A DNA stretch of 59,474 nt from an uncultured Gammaproteobacteria bacterium (lineage in GTDB: Bacteria; Pseudomonadota; Gammaproteobacteria; Ga0077536), in assembly GCA_938075585.1 (NCBI GenBank), contig CALJHG010000023.1:1-59474 (forward strand), written 5' to 3'. Under the pieces are notes generated by a model. That model worked only from the letters and a program-made list of their open reading frames with translations, was not told the origin of the DNA and made no database searches. Position numbers and translations under genes: made by a program. Position 1 is the stretch's first letter; every line of letters starts with the position of its first letter. This document shows positions 35,222 to 44,857 of this stretch, one piece after another.

Positions 35222-35578
35222 ATGGAACTTTTTGTTAAATTTGATTTTGCTGCGTCCCGAAGCCTCACTAAACTGCCAAAAGCGCACCCGTGCAGCAGGG
35301 TGCACGGACATACGTTTGAAGTGCAAATAACACTAGTCGGAGAAGTGGATCCAAGTACAGGCTTTATGGTTGATTTCTCGTTTGTTGAGGAAAAACTAGA
35401 CCACGTGAAAGCCATTGTTGATCACCGATACTTAAATGATATTAATGGTTTGGAGAATCCCACGACCGAGATCTTAGCGCAATGGTTATGGCAATATCTG
35501 TCCCGTGACCTACCTACTCTAACGGAGATCAGCGTCCAAGAACATTATTCTCGAGGAGTAATCTATAGAGGAGACTAA
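35222..35578 (+). CDS. queD: 6-carboxytetrahydropterin synthase
   Basis: A 118-residue QueD/6-pyruvoyltetrahydropterin-synthase-fold enzyme for queuosine (preQ0) synthesis, converting 7,8-dihydroneopterin triphosphate to 6-carboxytetrahydropterin. The catalytic Cys24 and zinc ligands His28 and His30 lie in HPCSRVHGHTFEVQ. Also seen are GFMVDFSFVEEKL, IVDHRYLNDI, NPTTEILAQWLW and the catalytic EH in VQEHYSRGVIY. The length equals E. coli QueD. It stands alone, with its stop 13 bases from a convergent SDR gene. Confidence 0.93.
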   Translation: MELFVKFDFAASRSLTKLPKAHPCSRVHGHTFEVQITLVGEVDPSTGFMVDFSFVEEKLDHVKAIVDHRYLNDINGLENPTTEILAQWLWQYLSRDLPTLTEISVQEHYSRGVIYRGD

Positions 35579-35591
35579 GGCGGAAGGCTAT

Positions 35592-36413
35592 TTAATTAGG
35601 CATTGGATGCCAGCCTGCGTCGGCCCATAATTGGCCACTAACAGCTGAGTTTCTTATTAAAAATGATATAGCATCTGCTATCTCTTCCGGTCGGATTAGA
35701 CGCTTGATTTGGGTTGCGGGAAGAATTTCCGTGTCGATATATTCGTTACCTAGTGCTCTGACCATTGGCGTATCGGTAAAGCCCGGGTGCAGAACTGCAC
35801 ACCGGATACCGTAAAATATGGCTTCTTTCATTAGAGTTGAAGCTGCGCCTTCCAATCCAACTTTGGTAGAAGCGTAAGCAATTTGGCCCTTGTTTCCTTG
35901 CGACGATACTGAACCAATAAATATTACCACTCCTTGTGTCCCCTCATTAGGGGTCCATTTTTTTAATCCTTTACTAAAGCGACTCTCAGCAAGTTGAGCC
36001 ACCATCTCCAGTGCCCAATAGGTTGGGGCTATCAAGTTCACCTCAACTACTTGGCGAAAATTTTCTATTGGATAAATATTCGCGGTGCCTTTTTCCTTAT
36101 TTAGCTTTACAGCTAAGGCGTCTCTAGTTATCCCAGCGGCAGGAACACAGATGTTTACCGCGCCATAATTTTCTCGCATATGATTAAACACATGTTTTCT
36201 AAAATCATGATCTGTCGCGTCACCTTGGAAAGGAATTGCAATTGTGTTTCCTCTCATCCGATTTAGTTCTTTCGCTAGTTCTACAATCCCATCGGACAAA
36301 TCCACTAGTGCGATTGCCGCAATTTTGTGTTTCTGCAGCTCTATTGCCGCCGCCCGGCCAATACCACTAGCAGCGCCTGTAATAATTCCTATTTTACCTT
36401 CAATGTCCACCAA
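35592..36413 (-). CDS. SDR family oxidoreductase (FabG-like)
   Basis: A 273-residue classical SDR. The cofactor motif is GIITGAASGIGRAAAIELQK with LVDLS after beta-2, an Asp that favours NAD(H). The catalytic Tyr-x3-Lys is intact (IAYASTKVGLEGAASTLMKE), preceded by IGSVSSQGNKG with the active-site Ser. The substrate is likely a hydroxyacyl or other secondary alcohol, but no specific family stands out. It contrasts with the triad-less SDR at 6913-7806. Confidence 0.88.
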   Translation of the reverse strand: MVDIEGKIGIITGAASGIGRAAAIELQKHKIAAIALVDLSDGIVELAKELNRMRGNTIAIPFQGDATDHDFRKHVFNHMRENYGAVNICVPAAGITRDALAVKLNKEKGTANIYPIENFRQVVEVNLIAPTYWALEMVAQLAESRFSKGLKKWTPNEGTQGVVIFIGSVSSQGNKGQIAYASTKVGLEGAASTLMKEAIFYGIRCAVLHPGFTDTPMVRALGNEYIDTEILPATQIKRLIRPEEIADAISFLIRNSAVSGQLWADAGWHPMPN

Positions 36414-36488
36414 TCACCCTATATTGTTTGAAACTCAGACCGGCATTATAGTCTTAAGATTATGCAGTGCAACGTAAATTGATAGTCA

Positions 36489-37742
36489 TTAGTTTTCTGA
36501 TCCGAGGACTTCTACTGGGTGCAGTGATGAAGCTCGATAGGCAGGATAGACAGATGCGATAATAGTGAGAAGTAAGCACGATAGAAAAATTACGGTAACA
36601 TCTGATCCCCGCACCCAGGTGGGTAGGTGGTCTATGAGGTAAACGTCGGGGTTGATTAACTGACGACCTATCAGTTCGCCAAGTACCTCAACAATGCGAT
36701 TTGCGTTTAAGGAAAGGAGTAGCCCGAGGAAAACTCCGAGAAAGGCTCCCAGAAGGCCTATAATTGATCCGTGGAATAGAAATATCAGAGCTACTCGTAA
36801 CTTGGTTGCCCCCATACTTTTTAGAATACCAATAGCTCCTGCTTTTTTATGCACCATCAGAAGCACATTACTAGCGATACTAAATGAGGAGATGGCGACT
36901 ATCAACATCAGTACTACAAATAGAACTCGTTTTTGTGATTGGATCGCCTGAAAGAATTGGTAATTGTACTCAGTCCAATCGATGATGGAGAGGTCGGTAG
37001 ATATAGATTGAGTAATTTGTCTTAGGGTCTTGGGAGCATTTTCAGCCGACGCTAACTTTACTCGGAAGCCTGAGATACTTCCTTTTGCTAAGAACAACCT
37101 TTGCGCAGTCTCTAAGCTGGTCATTAGAATGCGATTATCGTAATCTGCCATCCCGGTATTGATAAATCCTATTAAATGGAGCTTTTTAAATGAGGGAGAA
37201 GTGAAGTGGCCACGCTCATCCCATTGGGGCACCATAATGGCGAAGTCGTCTCCAATAGAAAGCTGCAAGTCTGAAGCGAGTCCTTCACCGATTAAAACCG
37301 TATTTTCCCCATTATTAAGTGATTTATAGGCTTCATCTTGGGAGAATTTCTTAATGTTTGTAACGCGATCCTCTAAGCTAGGAATGATGCCTTCTAACAT
37401 CACACTTTTAATTTTCCCATTTGTCTTAACCATTGCCCCTTGACTTATGAAGGGTGAGATAGCCTGTGTCATTTTAGTTGTGTCAATTTGCGTCTGAACT
37501 GATTCCCAGTTGTTTAGTTTGCCTGTTCGGTCAAACAGAATTCCGTGCGAGCTAATACCTATTGCGTAACGCCGTACTTCTTTTTCAAAGCCATTCATAG
37601 TTGACATCACGATAACTAGCGCAGCGACACCGAGTACTACCCCAGAAATAGACATTAAGACGGTAAGTGAGCCGAAGTTGTTCTTGTTCGGTTGGAGTAG
37701 CCTTAGTCCGATAAATATTACTGACTGGGCACTACTATTCAT
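36489..37742 (-). CDS. LolC/LolE-like lipoprotein-releasing ABC permease
   Basis: A 417-residue inner-membrane permease with four membrane helices: residues about 25-47, 270-300, 320-350 and 380-402, separated by a large periplasmic MacB-type domain. Motifs are LRLLQPNKNNFGSLTVLMSI, GVAALVIVMSTMNGFEKEVR, KKAGAIGILKSMGATKLRVA and ASVYPAYRASSLHPVEVLGS. This matches LolC/E, which pull mature lipoproteins out of the inner membrane. No LolD ATPase or second permease is adjacent, so a LolF-type homodimer with a distant lolD is possible. Confidence 0.9.
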   Translation of the reverse strand: MNSSAQSVIFIGLRLLQPNKNNFGSLTVLMSISGVVLGVAALVIVMSTMNGFEKEVRRYAIGISSHGILFDRTGKLNNWESVQTQIDTTKMTQAISPFISQGAMVKTNGKIKSVMLEGIIPSLEDRVTNIKKFSQDEAYKSLNNGENTVLIGEGLASDLQLSIGDDFAIMVPQWDERGHFTSPSFKKLHLIGFINTGMADYDNRILMTSLETAQRLFLAKGSISGFRVKLASAENAPKTLRQITQSISTDLSIIDWTEYNYQFFQAIQSQKRVLFVVLMLIVAISSFSIASNVLLMVHKKAGAIGILKSMGATKLRVALIFLFHGSIIGLLGAFLGVFLGLLLSLNANRIVEVLGELIGRQLINPDVYLIDHLPTWVRGSDVTVIFLSCLLLTIIASVYPAYRASSLHPVEVLGSEN

Positions 37743-37760
37743 GCTGATCGTTCTTTACAA

Positions 37761-38117
37761 TTATCTCGATGCATAGCTTTCTAAAGTCTCGAGAGGCACC
37801 GAGACTAAGACGGACTGATCGGTAGCCTCCAAATCTAAGGGGACCACTAGGCCCGCGTTTTTAGCTGCGATCCATCGCGACAGGCAAACACACCAGCGAT
37901 CGCCAGGCAACAGTCCTGGGAAGCCAATTTGCAATTGCGGGGTGATAAGATCATTCCCATTTGCTCTTGAAAATAGCAAGAATTCTTCAGTCATTTCTAC
38001 ACAGATTGTGTGTTCACCAATATCGTCGTCGCAGGCCTGGCAGCAGCCATTTCTGAGGAATCCTGTAAGTGGGTCACCAGAACATTTTTGAAGGGGCATC
38101 CCATAAATATTTAACAT
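37761..38117 (-). CDS. DUF2237 family protein
   Basis: A 118-residue small protein with conserved cysteines: NIYGMPLQKCSGDPLTGFLR, GCCQACDDDIGEHTICVEMT, FPGLLPGDRWCVCLSRW and PLDLEATDQSVLVSVPLETL. DUF2237 is widespread but its function is unknown; the Cys pairs hint at metal binding or redox behaviour. It precedes the LolC/E-like gene by 18 bases on the same strand and diverges from msrA. Confidence 0.9.
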   Translation of the reverse strand: MLNIYGMPLQKCSGDPLTGFLRNGCCQACDDDIGEHTICVEMTEEFLLFSRANGNDLITPQLQIGFPGLLPGDRWCVCLSRWIAAKNAGLVVPLDLEATDQSVLVSVPLETLESYASR

Positions 38118-38176
38118 ATTACTCTCTGGCTTAGCTTTCGTTCAGTAACGCGATTATAGTCTATTTTTGGGGTATC

Positions 38177-38908
38177 ATGTTTTACGATAAAAAAAACGCT
38201 GGTGCTCCTTTGAGCCTACCGCAAATTTCAAATAAATATCAATATCATGAGGGATCTTTTGTGTCTAAAGTACATTCAATTTCTAAACATATTCCGGATG
38301 AAACATTACCAGGTAGAGCCGATAAAATGAGATTAAATGCGCAACATCAGGTGCTAGACACCCATATGTTACCCCCTTTCCCTAAAGGGATGTCTTTCAT
38401 TTTATTTGGTATGGGTTGTTTTTGGGGGGTGGAAAGAAAATTTTGGCTTCTACCAGAGATACATACTACTTCTGTCGGGTATGCCGGCGGCGTGACCCCT
38501 AACCCTACTTATGAGGAAGTTTGCAGCGGACTGACTGGCCATACCGAGGTGGTGTGCGTGGTTTATGATTCGAGCTTAATATCTCATAATGAGCTGTTGA
38601 ATATATTCTGGGAATGTCACGACCCCACACAGGGTATGAAACAAGGTAATGACAGAGGGTCTCAATACCGTTCCGCTATTTATTGTGAAACTCAGGAGCA
38701 AGTTGTCGCAGCATTGGATAGTAGGGACGATTACCAGATTTGTTTGACTGGTCAGGGTTTTTCCGCAATCACTACTGAAATATTGATTAATCAGCCATAC
38801 TATTATGCTGAGGAATATCATCAGCAATACCTATACAAGAATCCCCATGGCTACTGTGCTATGCAGGGTACAGGAGTTGCTATGCGTTCCGGAGATAACA
38901 GTTTGTGA
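38177..38908 (+). CDS. msrA: Peptide-methionine (S)-S-oxide reductase
   Basis: A 243-residue MsrA, which reduces methionine-S-sulfoxide in oxidised proteins. The catalytic Cys81 lies in FGMGCFWGVERKF. Also clear are TSVGYAGGVTPNPTYEEVCS, GLTGHTEVVCVVYD, FWECHDPTQGMKQGNDRGSQ and YRSAIYCETQEQ. It has a long N-terminal extension (about 70 residues) like E. coli MsrA. No signal peptide. Its stop overlaps the GTG start of the methyltransferase gene by four bases. Confidence 0.95.
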   Translation: MFYDKKNAGAPLSLPQISNKYQYHEGSFVSKVHSISKHIPDETLPGRADKMRLNAQHQVLDTHMLPPFPKGMSFILFGMGCFWGVERKFWLLPEIHTTSVGYAGGVTPNPTYEEVCSGLTGHTEVVCVVYDSSLISHNELLNIFWECHDPTQGMKQGNDRGSQYRSAIYCETQEQVVAALDSRDDYQICLTGQGFSAITTEILINQPYYYAEEYHQQYLYKNPHGYCAMQGTGVAMRSGDNSL

Positions 38909-39654
38909 ACCAATCTTGGGATCCTAAATTATATTCTCGAGATGCTGCGTTTGTTTCCAATTACGGGGCCGAACTTTTGTCTATGCTCGGCTCTGCAGAA
39001 GGGCGTAGTCTTTTAGATTTAGGCTGTGGAGAGGGAGCGCTAACCGAAAAACTATTATCGCTTGGTTGGAATGTTACCGGCGTTGACTCTAGTGAAGAGC
39101 AAGTACGCGCTGCATTAACTAAGGGAATTAGTGCAAAAGTAATGGACGGTGAAGATCTTAAATTTGACAAAACGTTTGATTGTGTAATGAGCAACGCGGC
39201 TCTGCACTGGATGAAAAACCCTGAAAAAGTTTTAGACGGTGTCTGGAACGCATTGAAGGTTGGGGGAATCTTTGTAGGTGAAATGGGGGCATACGGGAAC
39301 GTTGAGAGCGTGGTACAAATAGCTAGTAATATTCTTATGGAAAAAGGGTTTGATCCGAAAGAATTCAATCCTTGGTACTTCCCTGCAGAAAACGAATATT
39401 CTGAGTTACTTATTGCTAGAGGGTTTGTGGTCGAAAGTATCCAAACATTCAGACGTCCAACTGAGCTTCCTGGAGACATTCTTGACTGGTTGACCATATT
39501 TGCCCAGAGTTTTACATCGCCATTAAAAAGCAGTGATAAGAAAATATTTTATTGTGAAATGAGGGAGCGACTTAAAAGTCAGCTGCTTTCGGATGAAGGA
39601 AAATGGGTCGTTGATTACGTTCGCCTTCGTTTTAAGGTTTTACGTTTAGTGTAG
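38905..39654 (+). CDS. Class I SAM-dependent methyltransferase
   Basis: A 249-residue methyltransferase. Motif I is LLDLGCGEGALTEKLLSLGW, motif II has VTGVDSSEEQV, and the post-I region has FDCVMSNAALHWMKNPEKVL, similar to trans-aconitate and BioC-like small-acid methyltransferases. GTG start at 38905 overlaps the msrA TGA (GTGA), so translation is coupled. A bioA gene lies further right, which makes a BioC-like role worth testing, but the sequence alone does not decide it. Confidence 0.82.
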   Translation: MNQSWDPKLYSRDAAFVSNYGAELLSMLGSAEGRSLLDLGCGEGALTEKLLSLGWNVTGVDSSEEQVRAALTKGISAKVMDGEDLKFDKTFDCVMSNAALHWMKNPEKVLDGVWNALKVGGIFVGEMGAYGNVESVVQIASNILMEKGFDPKEFNPWYFPAENEYSELLIARGFVVESIQTFRRPTELPGDILDWLTIFAQSFTSPLKSSDKKIFYCEMRERLKSQLLSDEGKWVVDYVRLRFKVLRLV

Positions 39655-39670
39655 ATTTTGAGGATAAAAA

Positions 39671-40438
39671 ATGGCTAGTAATAGGATATCTTGGGTGCAA
39701 AAAAAACACACAGAGGGAGTGATTGTTGAGGCAAAGATAAATGGAGATAAGACATTAAATTTGGTTGATCAATCTATATTAGAAACGATGACCTATGAAC
39801 TTAAGAAGATCTTGGAAATTGACAATCTAAGATGCGTGTTCTTGTCCGGTTCTTCTGATAAGGCGTTCATAGGTGGCGCTAATCTTAAATCATTAAACGC
39901 ACTAGAGGTCGCCACAGCCGAAAAATTCATCAGTTCGATCCACCACTTTTGCGAAACGATTCTGCATGCGAGAGTACCTGTCATCGCAGTCCTAAAGGGC
40001 TATTGTCTAGGGGCGGGATTAGAAATTGCCGCCGCTTGTGATTTTAGAATAGGGGACTCGTCTGTTTTTTGTGGTATGCCGGAGGTTCGAGTAGGAGTGC
40101 CCTCTGTTGTAGAAGCGGTCTTGCTGCCAGAATTGATAGGTTGGGGTAAGGCGAGAGAGTTGATGCTTCGGGGTAATATCATTGATGCGAAGGAGTGTCG
40201 GCGGATAGGTCTAATTGAACACTTAGAAGATGGTGATAAGTTGGATTCACTGTTGAATGAGATTACAGCGGACATCTTAAGTGGTGGCCCTGAGGCGATT
40301 GCAAGTCAAAAGCTGCTTTTTAGAGATTGGAAGGGCTCACAATACGATGAAGCGATCAGGGCGGGTGTGGATGCATTTATAAAAGCGTACGAGACTGAAG
40401 AACCTAAAGTAAAAATTAACAATTTCTTTAATAATTAG
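39671..40438 (+). CDS. Enoyl-CoA hydratase/isomerase family protein
   Basis: A 255-residue crotonase-fold protein. The oxyanion-hole segments are GSSDKAFIGGANLKSLNA and VIAVLKGYCLGAGLEIAAAC; the catalytic Glu positions lie in the CGMPEVRVGVPSVVEAVLLP block. One Glu is present (PEVRVG) and the second hydratase Glu is not obvious, so an isomerase or hydrolase reaction is possible. It follows the methyltransferase gene by 16 bases. It is one of several beta-oxidation-type enzymes in the window. Confidence 0.85.
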   Translation: MASNRISWVQKKHTEGVIVEAKINGDKTLNLVDQSILETMTYELKKILEIDNLRCVFLSGSSDKAFIGGANLKSLNALEVATAEKFISSIHHFCETILHARVPVIAVLKGYCLGAGLEIAAACDFRIGDSSVFCGMPEVRVGVPSVVEAVLLPELIGWGKARELMLRGNIIDAKECRRIGLIEHLEDGDKLDSLLNEITADILSGGPEAIASQKLLFRDWKGSQYDEAIRAGVDAFIKAYETEEPKVKINNFFNN

Positions 40439-40460
40439 AGTCAAGTTTCCAGTTGTAAGT

Positions 40461-42563
40461 TTATTGCATTGTCAGTTTAGGTTTTGATTGAACATACCAA
40501 TCGCTCAAAATCCTAGCAGTTTCGTTGAGCAGGATGTCAAACTCAGGTTCATCAGAATCGTCTGATGGCTTATCAGAATTTTCTTCTTGGGCCGCGCTAA
40601 TATATGACGGAAGTAGTTCGCGTCCTTGAGCTTTTCGGATTTTGTTTTCAAGAGCGCGCTGAGTTCTTCGACTGACGTCGTATTCATTTTTCCGGTTTTC
40701 TTCTATAAGAGACAAAATACTTTTGTTGTTAGCTGCGTCTACTAACTCATTTATCTCAATCAACGCCTGAAAAGCGTCGTTTTCTGCAGTCCTTTTTTTA
40801 TGACTTTTGATCACTTCGTTCAAATTTAAAGGACGTTTGTTATAATATTCGTATTTCGCAGCTTTGATTTTAGCCCAAGGCAGTGCGTTTTCTAAGGAGC
40901 GCTCCCCGCGCTCATCGTGAGTCGTCGAAATCTGGAATACAATGTCAGGTATTACTCCTCGGTGCTGGGTGCTTTCGCCATTTACTCGAAAAAATTGGGC
41001 TATGGTAGTTTTAAGCTCTCCCAATTTTCCTTTCATGGACTGGTCAAATCTGTTTAGGTCGATTAAGTTTTGCACTGTACCCTTACCAAAGGTGGGCTCT
41101 CCAACGACAATGCCGCGGTTATAGTCTTGAATCGCGCCTGCGAATATTTCAGAAGCTGACGCACTATTGCCATCGACGAGCACTACCAATGGGCCATCGT
41201 AGGCGACACCTTTGTCTTTATCGAACTCGAGTGAGACTCGCCCAGTGGTGTCTTTCACTTGTACAACGGGGCCTGAATCTATAAATAATCCGGTCAACTG
41301 AGTGGCCTCTGAAAGTGACCCTCCACCGTTCGCTCGCAAATCAATTATTAATCCGATTATATCTTCGCTTATTAATTCATCAATCAGTCGAGTAACGTCT
41401 TTTGTAGTACTTCTATAGTCATTATTACCTTTCTTCTTACCATCGAAATCTAAATAAAAAGTAGGAATTGTGATCACGCCGACCGAAAAATTTTTATCGT
41501 TAGTTTCGACATTTAATACCGCTTTTTTGGCAGCTTGGTCTTCAAGCTTTATAGTATTTCGCACTATAGAGACGACTTGGGTTGGGCTTCCAACTGGTAG
41601 ATCTTTCTTTAATACTTCTAGTCGAACAGTCGTGCCCTTAGGCCCGCGGATTAGATCCACCACATTATCCAAGCGCCATCCCACAACATCTATTATTGGG
41701 TCCTCATCTTGACCAATTCCAACAATTCTATCTTCGGCGTCTACTTCGCCAGTTAAATCCGCCGGGCCGCCCGGCACAATTTCTTTGATCAGCGTCATAT
41801 CATCTTCACTTTGCAGTATTGCACCAATACCTTCCAGTGAAAGGCTCATCCGAATTCTGAAATTTTCTGAGGTTCTTTGGGAAAAGTATGAACTATGAGG
41901 ATCGATACTCATCGTGTACGCGTTGAGGATCCCTTGAAAAATATCATCACTGTTTAGTTGTTGGGCTCGTCGTAGCAAACCGGAATAACGCTCAGTTAGC
42001 GTTTTAACAATATCACTTTCATCTTTACCGGCTAATTTTAAGGATAAGAAATCGTTTTTTACCCTCACTCTCCAGACTTCTTTCAGTTCAGTGATATCGT
42101 TTGCCCAGTCGCTATCATCTCTGTCTAGGATAATTGACTCTTCTAAAGTGAAGTTGAAATTGGTTTCCAGCTCTTGAAGGGAATATGACACACGTTCTTC
42201 GAGACGTTGCCTGAATTTTTTAAAGATAGAGAATAAAGGGGCCACATTAGATTTTTTTAAGTAGTCGTCTATTTTGTCGGTATGTCGGTCAAAACTTCTA
42301 ATATCGGTATTAATAAAATGTAACTTTTGCGGGTCAAGCATATCTAGATATTGTCCCAGAATGATTTGTGACAGCTCGTTATCCAAAGGAGTTTTGTTAT
42401 AGTGATAATTGTGTAAAACATGGGTTACTATTTTTGCCGCTCGTTGGTGCTCGGGAAAAGGCACTAATTCTTCATGTGGTATGAGCGGCACTGCCGCTTG
42501 AATATGGCTGAGAAATATAGATTGAAAAAGTACTGAGTACAGTAAAACAAGGGGTTTAGACAT
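40461..42563 (-). CDS. prc: Tail-specific (carboxy-terminal processing) periplasmic protease
   Basis: A 700-residue S41 peptidase. After a signal peptide (LVLLYSVLFQSIFLSHIQAA) come the N-terminal helical domain, a PDZ domain (GIGAILQSEDDMTLIKEIVP), the S41 core with the catalytic Ser-Lys (DGNSASASEIFAGAIQDYN and GEPTFGKGTVQNLI), and the C-terminal DUF3340-like helical domain. Prc trims penicillin-binding and lipoproteins and degrades tagged proteins. I prefer the start at 42563 before the signal peptide; the frame is open to 42629. It is divergent from rnd. Confidence 0.94.
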   Translation of the reverse strand: MSKPLVLLYSVLFQSIFLSHIQAAVPLIPHEELVPFPEHQRAAKIVTHVLHNYHYNKTPLDNELSQIILGQYLDMLDPQKLHFINTDIRSFDRHTDKIDDYLKKSNVAPLFSIFKKFRQRLEERVSYSLQELETNFNFTLEESIILDRDDSDWANDITELKEVWRVRVKNDFLSLKLAGKDESDIVKTLTERYSGLLRRAQQLNSDDIFQGILNAYTMSIDPHSSYFSQRTSENFRIRMSLSLEGIGAILQSEDDMTLIKEIVPGGPADLTGEVDAEDRIVGIGQDEDPIIDVVGWRLDNVVDLIRGPKGTTVRLEVLKKDLPVGSPTQVVSIVRNTIKLEDQAAKKAVLNVETNDKNFSVGVITIPTFYLDFDGKKKGNNDYRSTTKDVTRLIDELISEDIIGLIIDLRANGGGSLSEATQLTGLFIDSGPVVQVKDTTGRVSLEFDKDKGVAYDGPLVVLVDGNSASASEIFAGAIQDYNRGIVVGEPTFGKGTVQNLIDLNRFDQSMKGKLGELKTTIAQFFRVNGESTQHRGVIPDIVFQISTTHDERGERSLENALPWAKIKAAKYEYYNKRPLNLNEVIKSHKKRTAENDAFQALIEINELVDAANNKSILSLIEENRKNEYDVSRRTQRALENKIRKAQGRELLPSYISAAQEENSDKPSDDSDEPEFDILLNETARILSDWYVQSKPKLTMQ

Positions 42564-42720
42564 TTTTAGTAAGTTCGATCTCTCTGAAATTAATGTGTTT
42601 AGTATTGGGGGTAAGTTTTCAGTCATCAAGTCTAGCCTATTAGCGGCAGTTTGGCTTGTTTGAATCCAAAGAAAATATATTGGATTGAATTACTGATAGA
42701 ATGCCATAGTTGCTGCGCGC

Positions 42721-43833
42721 TTGACGAAATCTGGGAAAGAACTCATTACTAAAAATATTCAAAGCTACAATATAAATACCTTTGACCAATTGAATAAATG
42801 GTGTGAGAGGGCGTCAAGCAGTGATTTTCTTTCTGTTGATACAGAATTTAAATGGGAAAAAACCTATTGGCCGCAATTATGTTTGATACAAGTAGCGATC
42901 CCCGATTCAGTCGCCCTTGTTGACCCCTTGTCAAAGATGGACCTACAACCACTGTCATGGTTAATGACCAATCCCAAGCGATTGAAGATCTTTCATGCAG
43001 CGCAGCAAGATCTAGAAGTTTTCGAGCTCTCTTGCTTCGAAAAATTTACTAATCTATTCGACTGCCAAATCGCTGCTGCACTGATTGGTCTGGACGAACA
43101 GATTGGGTATGGAGCATTGGTTTCGAAATTACTAAATATTGATCTAGATAAATCACAAACACGTACCGACTGGACTATTCGACCATTGTCTGCCGCTCAA
43201 ACGGATTATGCTGTTAACGATGTTCGGTACTTAAAAGAATTATGCGAATTAATGGAACAGGAGTTGATAAACTTAGGGCGATATCAATGGCTGCAGGAAG
43301 ACTGTGGGCGGCTGCATTCTGCGGTCAGTCTTGAGAAGCGGTGTTTTACAGCTTGGACGAAAGTTAAGGGTTTCGCTAGTCTGCGAGACGAACACTTAAG
43401 AAATCTAGCTTCGTTGGCAAACTGGCGAGAGCGACTAGCCCAAAAGAAGAATCTCCCAAGAAGCTGGGTGCTGCGAGACTCACAGCTTATCGAGTTGGCT
43501 TGTGTTAAGCCGTCTGATCTACCTCGATTGGCGAAATTATTACCAGGGCGAGAGGCATTTTTACGCCAACACGGAACTTCGTTAATTGACGCAATGGAGG
43601 TCGAGGCAACTAGTGCCTGGTCAGATCTGAGTAGACCTGTAGCTCTCGGTTCCGAAGAACGAAAATGGGTCAAGTCTAAGAAGGTCGTGATCAAAGAGAG
43701 GGCAAAAGAATTAAATTTGACCCCAAGTATTCTATGTTCTAGCAGTGACTTGACTTCTATAGCGAGAGGTAAAATTCCTGCCCGTTTAAGTTCAGGTTGG
43801 CGGACCCAATTTTTAGACGGAGTGTTAGATTGA
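42721..43833 (+). CDS. rnd: Ribonuclease D
   Basis: A 370-residue 3'-5' exoribonuclease for tRNA maturation. The DEDD exonuclease motifs are present: Asp40 and Glu42 in SVDTEFKWEKTYWPQLCLIQ, the second Asp in HAAQQDLEVFELSC, and YAVNDVRYLKELCE with the third site. The C-terminal HRDC-like helices follow (WRERLAQKKNLPRSWVLRDS). Length matches E. coli RNase D (375). The start is TTG with no strong ribosome binding site; no better start is near. Confidence 0.93.
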   Translation: MTKSGKELITKNIQSYNINTFDQLNKWCERASSSDFLSVDTEFKWEKTYWPQLCLIQVAIPDSVALVDPLSKMDLQPLSWLMTNPKRLKIFHAAQQDLEVFELSCFEKFTNLFDCQIAAALIGLDEQIGYGALVSKLLNIDLDKSQTRTDWTIRPLSAAQTDYAVNDVRYLKELCELMEQELINLGRYQWLQEDCGRLHSAVSLEKRCFTAWTKVKGFASLRDEHLRNLASLANWRERLAQKKNLPRSWVLRDSQLIELACVKPSDLPRLAKLLPGREAFLRQHGTSLIDAMEVEATSAWSDLSRPVALGSEERKWVKSKKVVIKERAKELNLTPSILCSSSDLTSIARGKIPARLSSGWRTQFLDGVLD

Positions 43834-43858
43834 TTTACTGAAAGCCGAGTCTAATAGG

Positions 43859-44854
43859 CTAGACCGTAGGTTGTTGGATATAGACTGGCGTCGCGGAGTC
43901 AAGACTCTTGAGGGTGTTTTCGCACCATGCCATCATTTTCTTTTCAAGGTTTGCCACGTAGGATATTTGTCCGTTTGTTAGGCTCAGGCCATTTATCAAT
44001 AACGGTTCGTCAGGGTAAAGTCGCTTCATGTTTTTGTGAAAAATTTTTGGCAGCCGGAACGAACCAAGTGTAATGGAATGAATGTGACGATCACCAAGCG
44101 TAGCATAGACATGATGGAAAAATTGTTTGTATACAGTATAAAAACCGTCAACAAAAATAATGGGGTCGAATCTAAGGGCGATGTTCCATCCCGCGTCTCG
44201 GAGTCTATTTATGGCCGCTAGTCTCGCATTCAATGACGGTGTTTTAGCCTCGTAGTTGTCGACAATTTCGTTTGGGCTAAGGCTGAATGCGCAAATGATG
44301 TTTGGGAGAGGCTCCATAGCAAGTAGGTTGCGTATCTGAGTACTTTTGGTCCGTAATTCCAAAAAGGCGTGTTGGTAGGGTTTAAAGAGAGGTATAAAAT
44401 TGCGAGTAAAATTTGTGACAGGGTCAAGGGCTAGGCTATCGCAATCATAACCTGAATAAAAACAGATACTGTCTTCAGTATTTTCGATATGACTTGTTAA
44501 ATCTGTTTTAAAGTCGCTGTAATTCACGAATATCACATGACTGGCCGAACGAAACATACCTTGTAGAAAACAGTAACGACAGTCGTATAAACAATTCAAC
44601 ATATGAGAGAAATAAAAGTTATATTTAGCCTCGATGGCATACTCGCCAGGGATTGGAAGAACCCTTTTGTTTTCTTTTCGGGCGATGATAAGTGTTGGCT
44701 CTTGTTTCTGCGTTCTGAAGTTCTGCTTGCGCCGGTTAAATAGCTCTCCGTAATGAGAACAGTCTACAATTGCTGCATTCTGGTAGCGCTTAAGGATCTG
44801 GATGGTTTGAGGGGTATCCCGCACGGATTCTTCTACATAAATTATAGAATACAT
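43859..44854 (-). CDS. Spore photoproduct lyase-like radical SAM protein
   Basis: A 331-residue radical SAM protein of the SPL family. The cluster Cys88, Cys92 and Cys95 (LNCLYDCRYCFLQGMF) match the C-x3-C-x2-C of SplB at nearly identical residue numbers. Further SPL-like blocks are AFLELRTKSTQIRNLLA, LSPNEIVDNYEAKTPSLNAR and LAAINRLRDAGWNIALRFDP. Cys138 may be the H-atom donor seen in SplB, but this alignment is uncertain. SPL normally repairs spore DNA photoproducts; this organism is not a spore former by gene content. It is the last gene of the pyrC-bioA run, 3 bases after the phosphorylase-like gene. Confidence 0.85.
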   Translation of the reverse strand: MYSIIYVEESVRDTPQTIQILKRYQNAAIVDCSHYGELFNRRKQNFRTQKQEPTLIIARKENKRVLPIPGEYAIEAKYNFYFSHMLNCLYDCRYCFLQGMFRSASHVIFVNYSDFKTDLTSHIENTEDSICFYSGYDCDSLALDPVTNFTRNFIPLFKPYQHAFLELRTKSTQIRNLLAMEPLPNIICAFSLSPNEIVDNYEAKTPSLNARLAAINRLRDAGWNIALRFDPIIFVDGFYTVYKQFFHHVYATLGDRHIHSITLGSFRLPKIFHKNMKRLYPDEPLLINGLSLTNGQISYVANLEKKMMAWCENTLKSLDSATPVYIQQPTV

Positions 44855-44857
44855 TGG

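Noticed and set aside
44230-44427. Open frames inside the SPL-like gene and many similar frames elsewhere
   Set aside because: They overlap well-supported genes, lack family motifs and have poor starts, so they are shadows of the real frames.
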